Source: an uncultured Eubacteriales bacterium
GTDB taxonomy: Bacteria > Bacillota > Clostridia > Christensenellales > CAG-138
Reading direction: 5' to 3'
Assembly (NCBI GenBank): GCA_902786465.1
Contig: CADACQ010000011.1
Coordinates: 1 to 62,746 of the forward strand
Length of the DNA: 62,746 nucleotides
Part shown: positions 42,503 through 51,819 of the stretch, in pieces
Layout of the letters: each line of letters opens with the position of its first letter
Position numbering within the stretch: position 1 is the stretch's first letter
Made by a program: the position numbers and the translations under genes
Notes under the pieces: model-generated
Databases searched by the model: none
What the model was told of the DNA's origin: nothing
What the model saw: only the letters and a program-made list of their open reading frames with translations

Positions 42503-43681
42503 CTAAAACAGCTTTTCCAGCATCCACTGGGCATAGACGCAGTAGCCCCTTTTGGGCTCGTTGACGAACACGTGGGTCACCACGCCTACCAGGCGGCCGT
42601 TTTGGACCACGGGGCTGCCGCTCATGCCCGGCACGATGCCGCCGGTGAGGGCAAGCAGGTCCGGGTCCGTGACCTCGATCATCATGCCCTGGACCCCCGG
42701 GGCGCTCTGGACCTTCAATCGGATGATCCGGCAATCGTACCCCTGCCAGGCCCCGTCCGCCGCAGAGTAGAGGGTGGCGTCCCCCGTCTGGACCTGAGCC
42801 GCCGCGGCCAAGGGCACCTCCGTCCCCCAAAGGCTCCCGCCGCCCAGGTAGGGCCCGGCCACGCCGTAGTCCCCGTTGACATCCACGGTCCCCACAGCGT
42901 CGCTCTCCCGGGTGGAGAACTCCCCCGCCAGCTCCCCCACCCGACCCGCCTCCGCCTTCAGGGCGGCGGTGACGGCGGCAGGGGTGATATAGCCCCGCTC
43001 CGTCAGCAGGGTGAGACCCGTGTCCACGTCCGCCACCCCGTGGCCCAGGGCGCAAAACCTGTCCCCCTTCAGAAAGGACAGGGTACCGATGCCCGAGGTG
43101 CTCTCCCGGACCCAGGCCCCCAACTTCCGCGCGCCCGTGTCCCGCTCCAGGGCCGTATGCAGGGACAGGGTCAGCCGTTCCCCGCCCCGCTGGACGGTCA
43201 GCTCCGCCTGGGCCCGATCCTGCAGAAGCTTTGATAGCCCCGCCGCCCCCGATACCGGCTGGCCGTCCACGGCCAAGATGGCATCCCCCTTTTTGAGCCC
43301 CGCGGCAGAAGCGGGCGACAGGGCCCCCTCCGCCGTCTCCACCGCGGTGAGGCCCACCACCTGGACCCCCTTTGTGTACAGGATCACGCCCACAGCCTGT
43401 CCTCCCAGCCGCACGGTGGGAAGGCTTGGGGCCGTTTGGACCGTCCTCAGGGGCACCAGTCCCAGGAGGGCGTAGGTCCGCTCCCCGCCCGGCAATCGCT
43501 CGTCCCCGCTGGAGCGGACGGGGCGGGCCTCGATCAAAGGACCTGCTGCCGCCGCCGTCCCCGGCTCCACCGCCTGGGGAATGGCCCGCAGGGCTACCAT
43601 CCCCGGAGAGAAATACCAGAAAAACAGCAGGGCGCTGAGCCCCGCTGCCATGGTCTTCTTCACGCGCTGCTTCATGGCCAT
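42503..43681 (-). CDS. spoIVB: SpoIVB peptidase (family S55)
   Basis: Forespore-secreted serine peptidase that signals activation of pro-sigma-K in Bacillus. It has 392 residues: an N-terminal membrane anchor (ALLFFWYFSPGMVAL), a PDZ domain (ASAAGLKKGDAILAVDGQPV), then the catalytic domain with His in DRFCALGHGVADVD and Ser in GGIVPGMSGSPVVQNGRLVGVVTHV. The ending EPKRGYCVYAQWML is family-typical. The order spoIVB-spo0A matches Bacillus. The ATG at 43681 lacks a strong ribosome binding site; ATG 43675 is an alternative. Confidence 0.93.
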   Translation of the reverse strand: MAMKQRVKKTMAAGLSALLFFWYFSPGMVALRAIPQAVEPGTAAAAGPLIEARPVRSSGDERLPGGERTYALLGLVPLRTVQTAPSLPTVRLGGQAVGVILYTKGVQVVGLTAVETAEGALSPASAAGLKKGDAILAVDGQPVSGAAGLSKLLQDRAQAELTVQRGGERLTLSLHTALERDTGARKLGAWVRESTSGIGTLSFLKGDRFCALGHGVADVDTGLTLLTERGYITPAAVTAALKAEAGRVGELAGEFSTRESDAVGTVDVNGDYGVAGPYLGGGSLWGTEVPLAAAAQVQTGDATLYSAADGAWQGYDCRIIRLKVQSAPGVQGMMIEVTDPDLLALTGGIVPGMSGSPVVQNGRLVGVVTHVFVNEPKRGYCVYAQWMLEKLF

Positions 43682-43711
43682 AGGATGGCCGCCCAGAGCC
43701 CTTCCTATTCT

Positions 43712-44539
43712 TCAGGGCCGCTTCCTGGCCTGCTGGATGCCGTTGTTGTCGATGGAGGTCTCTCCGGAGAGCAAAAGCTCGCTGACGGTGACGAAGGTGA
43801 ATCCCTTCTGCTGGGCGGTCTCGATGAGCACGGGGAGATAGGTCTCGATCTTATAGCCGTTGTTGTGGCAGAGGATGATGTCGCCGCTTTGGAGCTTTTT
43901 CAGGACCCCGTCCAGGATGGTTTGGGCGCTCCGGTCCTTCTTCCAGTCCACCGTGTCCCGGGACCACTGGATCACCTCGTAGCCCGCCTCATGGGCGGCC
44001 TTGATGACCGTGTCGTTGTACTCGCCGAAGGGAGCCCGAAAGAGGGTGCTGCGCTTGCCCGTCAGCTCCTGGAGCATGTCGTCCAGGTCGGAGAGCTCCT
44101 TCTGGATGGCGATGGTGTCCATGCGGCTCATATGGGGATGGGTCAGGCTGTGGTTGCCGATCTCGTGGCCCCGCCGGGCGATCTCCTTCACGTAGTCCGG
44201 GTACTGCTTGACCCACACGCCGCAGAGGAAGAAGGTGGCCTTTACATTGAATTTATCCAGGGTGTCCAGGATGAAGGGGGTCTTGTCTGCATCCCAGGCG
44301 GCGTCGATGGTGAGGGCGATCCGATCGTCGCTTCGCCCCACCCCGTACACGGGCAGCTCCCGGCTCTTCATGGGCAGCACGTTCAGCTCGTAGTTCTCCA
44401 CCGGGGCCATGACGGCGGCGGTCTCCCCCGTCTTCGGCGTCTCCCGCAGCCGCAGCCACAGGAACAGGCCCCCTACCAGCAGCGCCACGCATGCGAGAGC
44501 GATGAGCAGGTTTTTCTTCGTCAGCACGATGATCGGCAT
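43712..44539 (-). CDS. Polysaccharide deacetylase, PdaB-like
   Basis: A membrane-anchored NodB-fold protein; ATG 44539 (MPIIVLTKKN) follows GGAGGTG, giving 275 residues. After one helix (LLIALACVALLVGGLFLWL) the NodB domain reads IALTIDAAWDADKTPFILDTL, VKATFFLCGVWV, EIGNHSLTHPHMS (His-x3-His metal site), FRAPFGEYND and DIILCHNNGY. TIDAAWD in place of TFDDGP is typical of the PdaB/sporulation subgroup, as is its place upstream of spoIVB. It may modify cortex peptidoglycan. Confidence 0.82.
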   Translation of the reverse strand: MPIIVLTKKNLLIALACVALLVGGLFLWLRLRETPKTGETAAVMAPVENYELNVLPMKSRELPVYGVGRSDDRIALTIDAAWDADKTPFILDTLDKFNVKATFFLCGVWVKQYPDYVKEIARRGHEIGNHSLTHPHMSRMDTIAIQKELSDLDDMLQELTGKRSTLFRAPFGEYNDTVIKAAHEAGYEVIQWSRDTVDWKKDRSAQTILDGVLKKLQSGDIILCHNNGYKIETYLPVLIETAQQKGFTFVTVSELLLSGETSIDNNGIQQARKRP

Positions 44540-44596
44540 GTTGCACCTCCGTGAAATCATGGTACAACCTATGACCGAGGCGGCGCTTGTATGCAA

Positions 44597-44626
44597 AAAG
44601 GAACGGAGCAGATCCGTTCCTTTGCG
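44597..44626. terminator. Intrinsic terminator after the 44643 gene
   Basis: AAAGGAACGGA (44597-44607) and TCCGTTCCTTT (44613-44623), perfect 11-bp arms around a five-base loop; the minus-strand transcript runs into five T. It separates the peptidase/mscS operon from the deacetylase gene. Confidence 0.85.
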
Positions 44627-44642
44627 GCAGGCATGGGGTTTA

Positions 44643-45752
44643 TCAGTAGTCGATGAACTTGGTATCCGTTTTCGTGTGGTTGGCATAGTGGATCAGCCGG
44701 CGTCCAAGCGTGATCTCCGCCTTGCCGTGCTCCGGGAAGGAATCGGGCCGGGGCATAACGAAGGCGTATCCGTACAGGGTGCCTTGACCGCTCACGATCT
44801 CTGTTTTAATAAGGTAGCAGCTGTCGGCCGGGATCTGCTGTCCATCCACCGTTACCGTGACGAAAACGTCTCCGGGCTGAAGCTCCAAGCCCTCCCCGTA
44901 GTAGATATTCAGATCTCCATAGGGCGTGGGATCGATGCGAACCACGAAGCAGCCCGGGTACGTGGTCTCCTCCATGAAGTAGTAGAGGAAATCCTCCGCC
45001 TGATTGTCAAGATCATAGCGGGCGCTGACCCACAGCTCATAGGCGGGGTCGGCCTGCTTGGTGACGGTCTCCTCTATCCCGTCATCGGTGCGGGCGGTAT
45101 AGGTGACCTCCAGGACGGGGTCCGGCTCGTAGCCCTGCCGGATCAGGTCCATGTGGGCTTTGACGTACTCCTCGCCATAGAGATTGAAATCGGAGAGATA
45201 ATACCAGCCAAAGCTGATCTCTTCCTCCGTGAAGACGTGCTCCCAGATGATCTCTTTATTGTTCCCCCGGTCTACCATGCGGGCCGTGACGGAGCTGATC
45301 TTCTCCTGGGCCTCCAGCATGATCTGCAGATGGTATACCTCGCTGGTCCGATAGAAGACCAGCCGCGCATCGGGGTTGATGGCCGGCGTCGGCGTGGGCT
45401 TGGGCGTCTCGGTGGGTTCGGGGCTGGGCGTCGTGAGCACCGGGCTGGGGGACGGTGTGTGATCCGGCGTGGGTTTCGGGGCGGGCGTGGCCGCAGCCGC
45501 CGCGGCGAAGGGCGTGGGAGAAGCGATAGGCTCCGCGATCGCCTCCTCGATGCCGCTGAACATGGCCACGGTGGAGAGAAGGCCCGCCGCCACAGCCGCC
45601 GCCAGCCAATGAAACTTCCGCTTCTTCTTCCTTGCGGGCGCATCCTGCCCGCCGCTGCCGAATTCCTCCGGCGGCGGGGTCATTTGGGCGGCAGGAGCGG
45701 GGAACTCCTCCGGCGGCCGCCAGAATTCGTTGTCGCTGCTGATACGGCGCAT
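44643..45752 (-). CDS. Membrane-anchored protein with Pro/Thr-rich stalk, unknown function
   Basis: A 369-residue protein. A cytoplasmic segment of about 50 residues, ending in basic RKKKRKFH, precedes one membrane helix (LAAAVAAGLLSTVAMFSGI). A Pro/Thr/Ser stalk follows (residues 75-127, repeats such as TPSPEPTETPKPTPTP), then an extracellular domain of about 240 residues rich in aromatic and acidic residues with beta-strand pattern. I recognise no family. It is the last gene of the M3 peptidase-pepT-mscS operon, seven bases after mscS. Confidence 0.65.
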   Translation of the reverse strand: MRRISSDNEFWRPPEEFPAPAAQMTPPPEEFGSGGQDAPARKKKRKFHWLAAAVAAGLLSTVAMFSGIEEAIAEPIASPTPFAAAAAATPAPKPTPDHTPSPSPVLTTPSPEPTETPKPTPTPAINPDARLVFYRTSEVYHLQIMLEAQEKISSVTARMVDRGNNKEIIWEHVFTEEEISFGWYYLSDFNLYGEEYVKAHMDLIRQGYEPDPVLEVTYTARTDDGIEETVTKQADPAYELWVSARYDLDNQAEDFLYYFMEETTYPGCFVVRIDPTPYGDLNIYYGEGLELQPGDVFVTVTVDGQQIPADSCYLIKTEIVSGQGTLYGYAFVMPRPDSFPEHGKAEITLGRRLIHYANHTKTDTKFIDY

Positions 45753-45758
45753 GGGGGC

Positions 45759-46592
45759 TTACTTGCTGTGCACGTCCACCTGGGGGAAGGGGCACTCCAC
45801 GCCAAGCTTGCGGAAGCCCAGCCACAGGTCCCGGTTGAGGATGCGGGCCCCGGCATAGATGTCCTTCTCCGCCACCTCCACCACGAACCGCAGCACCACG
45901 GAGGAATCCGCCAGCTGCTGGACGCCCAGATACTGCGGCGCGGCCAGCATCACGTCGGCACGCTGGGCATAGATCGCCTGCATGAGCTCGGGGATCTTGG
46001 CTTCCAGGGTCTCCAGGTTCGTCTCGTAAGGGATAGCGATGTCGCTGACCGCCCGGGAAATGTTGTCGGACCGGTTCAGGATGTTCTTCATCTCGGAGTT
46101 GTTGATGATCTTGATGTTGCCGCCCACGTCCATGATGGAGGTGGTGCGGATGCCGATCTCCTTCACCGTGCCGCGGAAGCCGTTGACCTCCACGATGTCG
46201 CCTACGTTGTACTGGTTCTCGAAGATCAGGAAGATGCCCGTGACCACGTCGGCCACCAGGCTCTCTGCGCCGAAGCCCACGATCAACGCCACGATCCCCA
46301 CGCTGGCCACGATGGCGTTCACGTTGACGCCCAGGATGGAGAGCCCCCAGCAGAGGATCACCAGGGCCGCCACGTAGCGAAGGAGGCTGGAGAGCAGGGA
46401 GATGAGGGTCAACCCCTTGCGCTCCTTGGGCTTGATGAGGCTCAGCAGCAGCCGCAACAGCTGAGCTGCGAACAGGACCATGGCCGCCATGGCCAGCACC
46501 TCGATGATGGGATGGGCGAAGAGGAACCGATTGATGAGGGCAAAGACGACGAATGCCACCAGATACGTGAGCAGGGGTTTCAGGTTTTTCAT
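45759..46592 (-). CDS. mscS: Small-conductance mechanosensitive channel, MscS family
   Basis: A 277-residue channel protein: three membrane helices, with TM3 in the Gly/Ala-rich form (LGVNVNAIVASVGIVALIVGFGAESLVADVVTGIF), then the beta domain (YNVGDIVEVNGFRGTVKEIGIRTTSI; NNSEMKNILNRS) and an alpha/beta C-terminus. It releases solutes on hypo-osmotic shock. AAGGAG precedes the ATG. It lies 23 bases downstream of pepT. Confidence 0.92.
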   Translation of the reverse strand: MKNLKPLLTYLVAFVVFALINRFLFAHPIIEVLAMAAMVLFAAQLLRLLLSLIKPKERKGLTLISLLSSLLRYVAALVILCWGLSILGVNVNAIVASVGIVALIVGFGAESLVADVVTGIFLIFENQYNVGDIVEVNGFRGTVKEIGIRTTSIMDVGGNIKIINNSEMKNILNRSDNISRAVSDIAIPYETNLETLEAKIPELMQAIYAQRADVMLAAPQYLGVQQLADSSVVLRFVVEVAEKDIYAGARILNRDLWLGFRKLGVECPFPQVDVHSK

Positions 46593-46614
46593 GGGTATCT
46601 CCTTTTCGTTTGGT

Positions 46615-47835
46615 TCAGTTGGCGTAGGCTTTGACCAGGTTCAAGGCGATCTCGACGCACTGGTCCATCTCCTCCACGCACACGTGCTCGAAGGGACCGT
46701 GGCAGGCGTAGCCGCCGGTGCCGAGATTGGGGCAGGGCAGGCCCATGAAGGACAGGGTAGCCCCGTCGGTGCCGCCCCGGATGGGCTGGATGATGGGCTT
46801 CACCCCCGCCTGCTCACAGGCGGCTATGGCGTTCTCGATCAGATGGTAGTTGTGGGGCCGGATCTTCTCCACCATGTTCCGGTACTGGTCCCGGAGGACC
46901 AGCTCGCAGGTGCCGGAGCCGTACTTCTCGTTGAGGTACGCCTCCAGATGCTGGAGGGTGGCCTTGCGGCTGTCGAACCGGGGGGCGCTGTGGTCCCGGA
47001 CGATGTAGGACAACGTGGCCTTCTCCACGTTCCCGCTCATGTCGGTCAGGTGGAAGAAGCCCTCGTATCGATCCGTGTGCTCGGGCCGCTCCGCCCCAGG
47101 CAGCAGGCCGTTGAACTCCATGGCCACCTGCAGGGCGTTGATCATGACGCCTTTGGCGGCGCCGGGGTGCACGTTCCGGCCGTGGATGGTCACCTTGGCG
47201 GCGCAGGCGTTGAAGTTCTCGAACTCGATCTCCCCCGCCTTGCCCCCGTCCAGGGTGTACCCGAAGTCGCAGCCGAAGCCCTTCACGTTGAAGCCGTCGG
47301 GGCCGTGACCGATCTCCTCGTCGGGGGTGAAGGCCACGCCGATGAAACCGTGGGGGATATCATTCTTTTGGAGGATCTCCACCAGGGTCATGATCTCCGC
47401 CACACCCGCCTTGTCGTCGCCGCCCAAGACGGTGGTGCCGTCGGTGGTGATGAGGGTCTTGCCCTTCAGCTCCAGGAGGCTGGGGAAATCCTTGGGGGAC
47501 AGGACGCGGCCGGAATCCCCCAGGGGGATGTCGCCGCCGTCGTAGTCGTGGACCAACGTGGGTTTCACGTTCTCCCCGGAGAAGTCGGGGATGGTGTCCA
47601 TGTGGGCGATGAAGCCCAGCCTGGGCTTGTTCTCGTAGCCGGGGGTGGCGGGCAGGGAGCCGTAGACGTAGCATTTGTCGCTGACCCGGGCGTCCTTGAC
47701 GCCCAGTTCCTGAAGCTCCTTCACCAGGAGCCTAGCGAGGTCGAACTGGCGCTCCGTGGAGGGGTTCTGCACGAACTCCTCGCTGCTGGCGGTATGGATC
47801 TTGGCGTAGGTGATGAATCGTTCGTAGGCGCGCAT
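46615..47835 (-). CDS. pepT: Peptidase T (tripeptide aminopeptidase)
   Basis: An M20B zinc peptidase of 406 residues. Motifs: GFIAHMDTIPDFSGENVKP (first metal His and Asp), ITTDGTTVLGGDDKAGVAEIMTLVE (bridging Asp), VAFTPDEEIGHGPDGFN (catalytic Glu pair), and the C-terminal IRGGTDGATLSFMGLPCPNLGTGGYACHGP with the last His. AGGAGG precedes the ATG. Releases the N-terminal residue of tripeptides. Confidence 0.95.
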   Translation of the reverse strand: MRAYERFITYAKIHTASSEEFVQNPSTERQFDLARLLVKELQELGVKDARVSDKCYVYGSLPATPGYENKPRLGFIAHMDTIPDFSGENVKPTLVHDYDGGDIPLGDSGRVLSPKDFPSLLELKGKTLITTDGTTVLGGDDKAGVAEIMTLVEILQKNDIPHGFIGVAFTPDEEIGHGPDGFNVKGFGCDFGYTLDGGKAGEIEFENFNACAAKVTIHGRNVHPGAAKGVMINALQVAMEFNGLLPGAERPEHTDRYEGFFHLTDMSGNVEKATLSYIVRDHSAPRFDSRKATLQHLEAYLNEKYGSGTCELVLRDQYRNMVEKIRPHNYHLIENAIAACEQAGVKPIIQPIRGGTDGATLSFMGLPCPNLGTGGYACHGPFEHVCVEEMDQCVEIALNLVKAYAN

Positions 47836-47845
47836 GGGGTCCTCC

Positions 47846-49546
47846 TTATTTGATCTTGGTCATGTCACAGCCGTCCAGCCACTGGGCCGCCGTCTCGCAG
47901 GCGGCGCGCAGGCCTTCGGGCTCGAAGGGATCGTTGAGCCCCGCGGCGGCCACCAGCTCCCGATAGGTCCGGGTGCCGGCCAGCTTCACCAGCTTGTAGT
48001 ACCGCTGCCAGGCTTCGGCCCGATCCTGCTGCATGAGGGCCCAGAACTGGAGCGCCACGGACTGAGCCAGGCAGTAGTCGATGTAGTAGAAGGGGGCCTC
48101 GTAGATGTGGCTCTGGCGCTGCCAGGCCTTGCCCTCGCCCCAGAAGGGCATGTCGCCCAAGCGTATCCAGGGCATGTAGATCTTCGTCAGCTCCGCCCAC
48201 TTCTCGTGGCGCTCATCGGGGGTCAGGTCCGGCTGCTCGTAGACGATGTGCTGGAAATGGTCCACCATGGTGCCGTAGGGGAGGAACGTGAGGGCTCCCG
48301 CCAGGTGGGCGTAGCGGTACTTGTCCGCCTGGTCGCCGAAGAAGTCCTCCGCCCAGGGCCAGGCGAAGAACTCCATGCTCATGGAGTGGATCTCGCAGCT
48401 CTCCAGGGTGGGGCTCTGAAGTCCCCCGGGGAAGATGTCCCGGGCGGTGTAGCCGGCGAAGGCGTGGCCGCCCTCGTGGGTCAGCACCTCCACGTCCCCC
48501 TGGGTGCCGTTGAAGTTGGCGAAGATGAAGGGCACCTTGTAGTCGGGGATGCCGGCGCAGTAGCCGCCCCCCTGCTTGCCCTTGCGGCTCAGCACGTCCA
48601 TGAGCTCGTCCTTGAACATGACGTCGATGAACGCGGCCGTCTCCGGGGACAGCTCGTGATAGAACTTCTTCCCGGCGGCCAGGATGTCGTCCGCCGTGCC
48701 CCGGGGCTTGGGGTTGCCGGAAAGGAACAGGGGGGCCGTGTCCGCGTAGCTCAGCGGGTAGGCCACGCCCAGGCGCTCCGCCTGCTCCCGGAAGAGACGG
48801 TCCGCCACGGGCACCACATAGTTGACGATGGCCTCCCTAAACTTCTTCACGTCTGCCTCCGTGTAGCAGTTGCGGCACATGCGGTCGTACCCCAGGGGCA
48901 CGAAGTTCTCGTAGCCCATGGCCCGGCCCATCTTGGTCCGTAGGGCGGTGAGTTTGTCGTAGATGTCGTCCAGCTCCGCCTGGTGCTCGACGTAGAAGCC
49001 CGCCTGGGCCAGCCAGGCCTTTTTGCGCATGGCGGGATCGGGGCTCTCCTTGTAGGGCCCCAGCTGGGCCAGGTTCAGCACCTGTCCCTCGAAGGAGATC
49101 TGGGCGGAGGCGATAAGCTTGGCGTAGGCGGTGGTGAGCTTGTTCTCCTCCTGCATGTCCGGGATCAGCTTGGGATCGAAGGAGCGCAGCTTGATGGTCA
49201 TGTTCCTGAACAGGAGGGAGCCGTATTTCCGTTCGAAATCGGGCCGCCAGGGGGAATGGTACAGGACCAGGCAAACGCTCTGCTGGATCTCCTGGAGCTC
49301 GGGGGAGAACTCGTCCAAGTACTCCTGCTCCGCGGCGTAGAATTCGTCCTCCGTGTTCACGGAATGGCGGATATAGCACAGGGTCATGGCGGTCTCCACC
49401 CCGGAGAAGGCCTTCTCCAGGGCCACGTAGGCCCGGTCAGCTTCGGCAAAGCTCTGGGCGTTCTTCAGCTCCTCGGTGTGCTCCTCGATCTTCTCCCTGA
49501 GAAAATCCACGTCCGGGCGAACATAGGGCATGTCGGAAAACAGCAT
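47846..49546 (-). CDS. M3 family oligoendopeptidase
   Basis: A 566-residue thimet-type zinc oligopeptidase. ATG 49546 (MLFSDMPYVRPDVDFL) follows AGGAGTG. The zinc motif is VLTHEGGHAFAGYTARD (HExxH), with the third ligand Glu in LESCEIHSMSMEFFAWPW. It has the mostly helical fold of the family and no signal peptide, so it degrades cytosolic oligopeptides. It heads an operon with pepT and mscS and is divergent from the DUF1846 gene. A second, distant M3 enzyme lies at 55790-57559. Confidence 0.9.
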   Translation of the reverse strand: MLFSDMPYVRPDVDFLREKIEEHTEELKNAQSFAEADRAYVALEKAFSGVETAMTLCYIRHSVNTEDEFYAAEQEYLDEFSPELQEIQQSVCLVLYHSPWRPDFERKYGSLLFRNMTIKLRSFDPKLIPDMQEENKLTTAYAKLIASAQISFEGQVLNLAQLGPYKESPDPAMRKKAWLAQAGFYVEHQAELDDIYDKLTALRTKMGRAMGYENFVPLGYDRMCRNCYTEADVKKFREAIVNYVVPVADRLFREQAERLGVAYPLSYADTAPLFLSGNPKPRGTADDILAAGKKFYHELSPETAAFIDVMFKDELMDVLSRKGKQGGGYCAGIPDYKVPFIFANFNGTQGDVEVLTHEGGHAFAGYTARDIFPGGLQSPTLESCEIHSMSMEFFAWPWAEDFFGDQADKYRYAHLAGALTFLPYGTMVDHFQHIVYEQPDLTPDERHEKWAELTKIYMPWIRLGDMPFWGEGKAWQRQSHIYEAPFYYIDYCLAQSVALQFWALMQQDRAEAWQRYYKLVKLAGTRTYRELVAAAGLNDPFEPEGLRAACETAAQWLDGCDMTKIK

Positions 49547-49593
49547 GGTCACTCCTCCTTTTGGTCGTTCCCCATTCCTTCGGGTAGTAAAAT

Positions 49594-49622
49594 AGTATAC
49601 ACCTTTCAAAATCGAAAGACAA
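49594..49622 (-). promoter_or_regulatory. Promoter of the M3-pepT-mscS operon
   Basis: TTGTCT (49617-49622), 17 bases, TATACT (49594-49599) on the minus strand; its -35 is four bases from the -35 of the divergent promoter. Confidence 0.65.
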
Positions 49623-49626
49623 GTTC

Positions 49627-49655
49627 TTGAAAAAAAGGGGGAAGTTGTATATAAT
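49627..49655 (+). promoter_or_regulatory. Sigma-A promoter of the DUF1846 gene
   Basis: TTGAAA (49627-49632), 17 bases, TATAAT (49650-49655), with GGGGAGG just upstream of the ATG at 49684. Confidence 0.8.
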
Positions 49656-49683
49656 GTGCTGTATATTTGGGGAGGTATGGTAC

Positions 49684-51168
49684 ATGCAGCGCATCGGTTT
49701 CGACCACGACAAATACGTGCAGCTCCAGTCCGAGCATATCCGCCAGCGGATCAGCTCCTTCGGCGGCAAGCTCTATCTGGAATTCGGCGGCAAGCTCTTC
49801 GACGACTATCACGCGTCCCGGGTCCTGCCCGGCTTCCAGCCCGACAGCAAGATGCAGATGCTCCGCTCCCTCAGCGACCAGGTGGAGATCCTCATCGTCA
49901 TCAACGCTTCGGACATCGAAAAGAACAAGGTGCGGAGCGACCTTGGCATCACCTACGACCAGGACGTGCTGCGGCTCATCGACATCTTCCGGGACTTCGG
50001 CCTGTACGTGGGGAGCGTGGTCATCACCCGCTACGCCCGGCAGCGGGCCGCGGTGAACTTCTCTAACCGTCTGGAGGCTTTGGGCGTCAAGTGCTATCAC
50101 CACTACTCCATCCCCGGCTATCCCGCCGACGCCCAGCTCATCATGAGCGATCAGGGCTGCGGCAAGAACGACTACGTGGAGACCAGCCGGCCTCTTGTCG
50201 TGGTCACCGCCCCCGGCCCCGGCAGCGGCAAGATGGCCACCTGCATCTCCCAGCTGTACCACGAGAACCTTAGGGGCGTGAAGGCGGGCTACGCCAAGTT
50301 CGAGACCTTCCCCATCTGGAACCTGCCCCTCAACCACCCGGTGAACCTGGCCTACGAGGCCGCCACCACGGACCTTAGCGACGTGAACATGGTGGACCCC
50401 TTCCATCTGGAGGCCTACGGCAAGATCGCCGTCAACTACAACCGGGACATCGAGATCTTCCCCGTGCTCAACGCAATGTTCGAGCAGATCTACGGGGAGT
50501 CCCCCTATAAGTCCCCCACGGACATGGGCGTGAACATGGTGGGCTTCTGCATCAGCGACGACGAGGCGGTCCGCTTCGCCGCCCAGCAGGAGATCATCCG
50601 TCGGTACTTCGCCGCCCAGATGAGCAAGAAGAAGGGCTTTTCCACCGACGACGAGGTGGACAAGCTCCGCATCCTCATGAAGCAGGCGGGCCTGAAGCCC
50701 GAGGATCGGCCCCCGGTGGGTCCCGCCCTGCAGCGGGCTCAGGAGACCGGCGGTCCCGCGGCGGCTATCGAGCTGCCCGACGGCCGGGTGGTCACAGGCA
50801 AGTCCTCGCCGCTGCTGGGCGCCGCGTCCGCTATGCTGCTGAACGCGCTCAAGGAGCTCGCCGGCATCCGCCACGACATGAAGCTCATCTCCCCCGTCAT
50901 CATCGAGCCCATCCAGCATCTGAAGGTGGACCATCTGGGAGGCCACAACCCCCGGCTCCATACGGACGAAACGCTGCTGGCCCTCTCCATCTGCGCCGCC
51001 ACCAACCCCACGGCGGAGCTGGCCATGGAGCAGCTCAGCAACCTGCAGGGCTGCGAGATGCATTCCACCGTCATCCTGGCCGAGGTGGACGTGAACCTGC
51101 TTCGGAAGCTGGGCGTCCACTTGACCTGCGAGCCCGTGTATCAGACGAAGAAGCTGTATCATAAATGA
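49684..51168 (+). CDS. DUF1846 family protein
   Basis: A 494-residue protein conserved in Firmicutes and other anaerobes. It starts MQRIGFDHDKYVQLQSEHI and contains FGGKLFDDYHASRVLPGF, VVTAPGPGSGKMATCISQLYHE (a P-loop-like nucleotide site), GYAKFETFPIWNLPLNHPVNLAYEAATTDL and KLISPVIIEPIQHLKVDHLGGHNPRLHTDE. Structures exist for the family, but its reaction is not established. I chose ATG 49684 for its GGGGAGG site; an upstream in-frame start lies inside the promoter. Confidence 0.88.
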   Translation: MQRIGFDHDKYVQLQSEHIRQRISSFGGKLYLEFGGKLFDDYHASRVLPGFQPDSKMQMLRSLSDQVEILIVINASDIEKNKVRSDLGITYDQDVLRLIDIFRDFGLYVGSVVITRYARQRAAVNFSNRLEALGVKCYHHYSIPGYPADAQLIMSDQGCGKNDYVETSRPLVVVTAPGPGSGKMATCISQLYHENLRGVKAGYAKFETFPIWNLPLNHPVNLAYEAATTDLSDVNMVDPFHLEAYGKIAVNYNRDIEIFPVLNAMFEQIYGESPYKSPTDMGVNMVGFCISDDEAVRFAAQQEIIRRYFAAQMSKKKGFSTDDEVDKLRILMKQAGLKPEDRPPVGPALQRAQETGGPAAAIELPDGRVVTGKSSPLLGAASAMLLNALKELAGIRHDMKLISPVIIEPIQHLKVDHLGGHNPRLHTDETLLALSICAATNPTAELAMEQLSNLQGCEMHSTVILAEVDVNLLRKLGVHLTCEPVYQTKKLYHK

Positions 51169-51181
51169 TCGCACACGAACA

Positions 51182-51212
51182 GAAGCCGCTGCTTTCGGGC
51201 AGCGGCTTCTTT
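51182..51212. terminator. Intrinsic terminator after the DUF1846 gene
   Basis: GAAGCCGCTGC (51182-51192) pairs with GCAGCGGCTTC (51199-51209), six-base loop, then TTT on the plus strand. Confidence 0.85.
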
Positions 51213-51222
51213 GCGCTCACGA

Positions 51223-51819
51223 TTAAATAGCCTCGATGGCAGTTGTCAACGCGGTGACGATCTGATCCAAAGTCAACGTGGGCAGATCCTTCCCCTCCGC
51301 CAGCTCCGGCGTGGCGGGCACGTGAATGAAGGCGGCGGGAACGGGATCGTCCGCCTGCTCCAGGCGATACAGAACTGAATAGAGGAGGGCGTTGCACACG
51401 AACCGGCCCGCGCTATCGGAGAGCCGGGCGGGGACGCCGGCGGAGAGGATGGCCTCCGTCATGTCCTCCACGGGCAGAGTGGAAAAAAGGGCCTCAGGCC
51501 CGCCGGGGATGACGGGCTCGTTCTGGGGCTGGTTCCCCTCGTTGTCGGGGATCCGGGCCGCCATCTCGTTGACCCCCTGCCGCTCCGGGGTCACCATGCT
51601 CCGGCTGGCGGCGAGACCGACCATCAGCACCGCGTCCGGCTCCGCCTCGTCTACGGCGGCGAACAAAGCTTCAGGCGCGCCCCGGAAGGTGACGGGCAGC
51701 TCCCGCTTCACCAGCTCCCACCCGCCCACGGTGTCGGGCAAAGCCTGGACCGCCTGCCAGGAGGGGTTCACTCTGTCCCCGCCAAAGGGGGCGAAGCCGG
51801 TGATCAGCAATCGCTTCAT
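51223..51819 (-). CDS. pcp: Pyroglutamyl-peptidase I
   Basis: C15 cysteine peptidase removing N-terminal pyroglutamate; 198 residues. Starts MKRLLITGFAPFGGDRVNPSW; the catalytic Glu lies in the conserved MVTPERQGVNEMAARIPDNEG region, the Cys in DSAGRFVCNALLYSVLY and the His in AAFIHVPATPEL. The ATG overlaps the aminotransferase stop by four bases. Confidence 0.92.
   Translation of the reverse strand: MKRLLITGFAPFGGDRVNPSWQAVQALPDTVGGWELVKRELPVTFRGAPEALFAAVDEAEPDAVLMVGLAASRSMVTPERQGVNEMAARIPDNEGNQPQNEPVIPGGPEALFSTLPVEDMTEAILSAGVPARLSDSAGRFVCNALLYSVLYRLEQADDPVPAAFIHVPATPELAEGKDLPTLTLDQIVTALTTAIEAI

Noticed and set aside
44540-44596. CATACAAG as a sigma-E/K promoter for the PdaB-like gene
   Set aside because: The -10 is close to consensus, but no matching -35 exists at the right distance.
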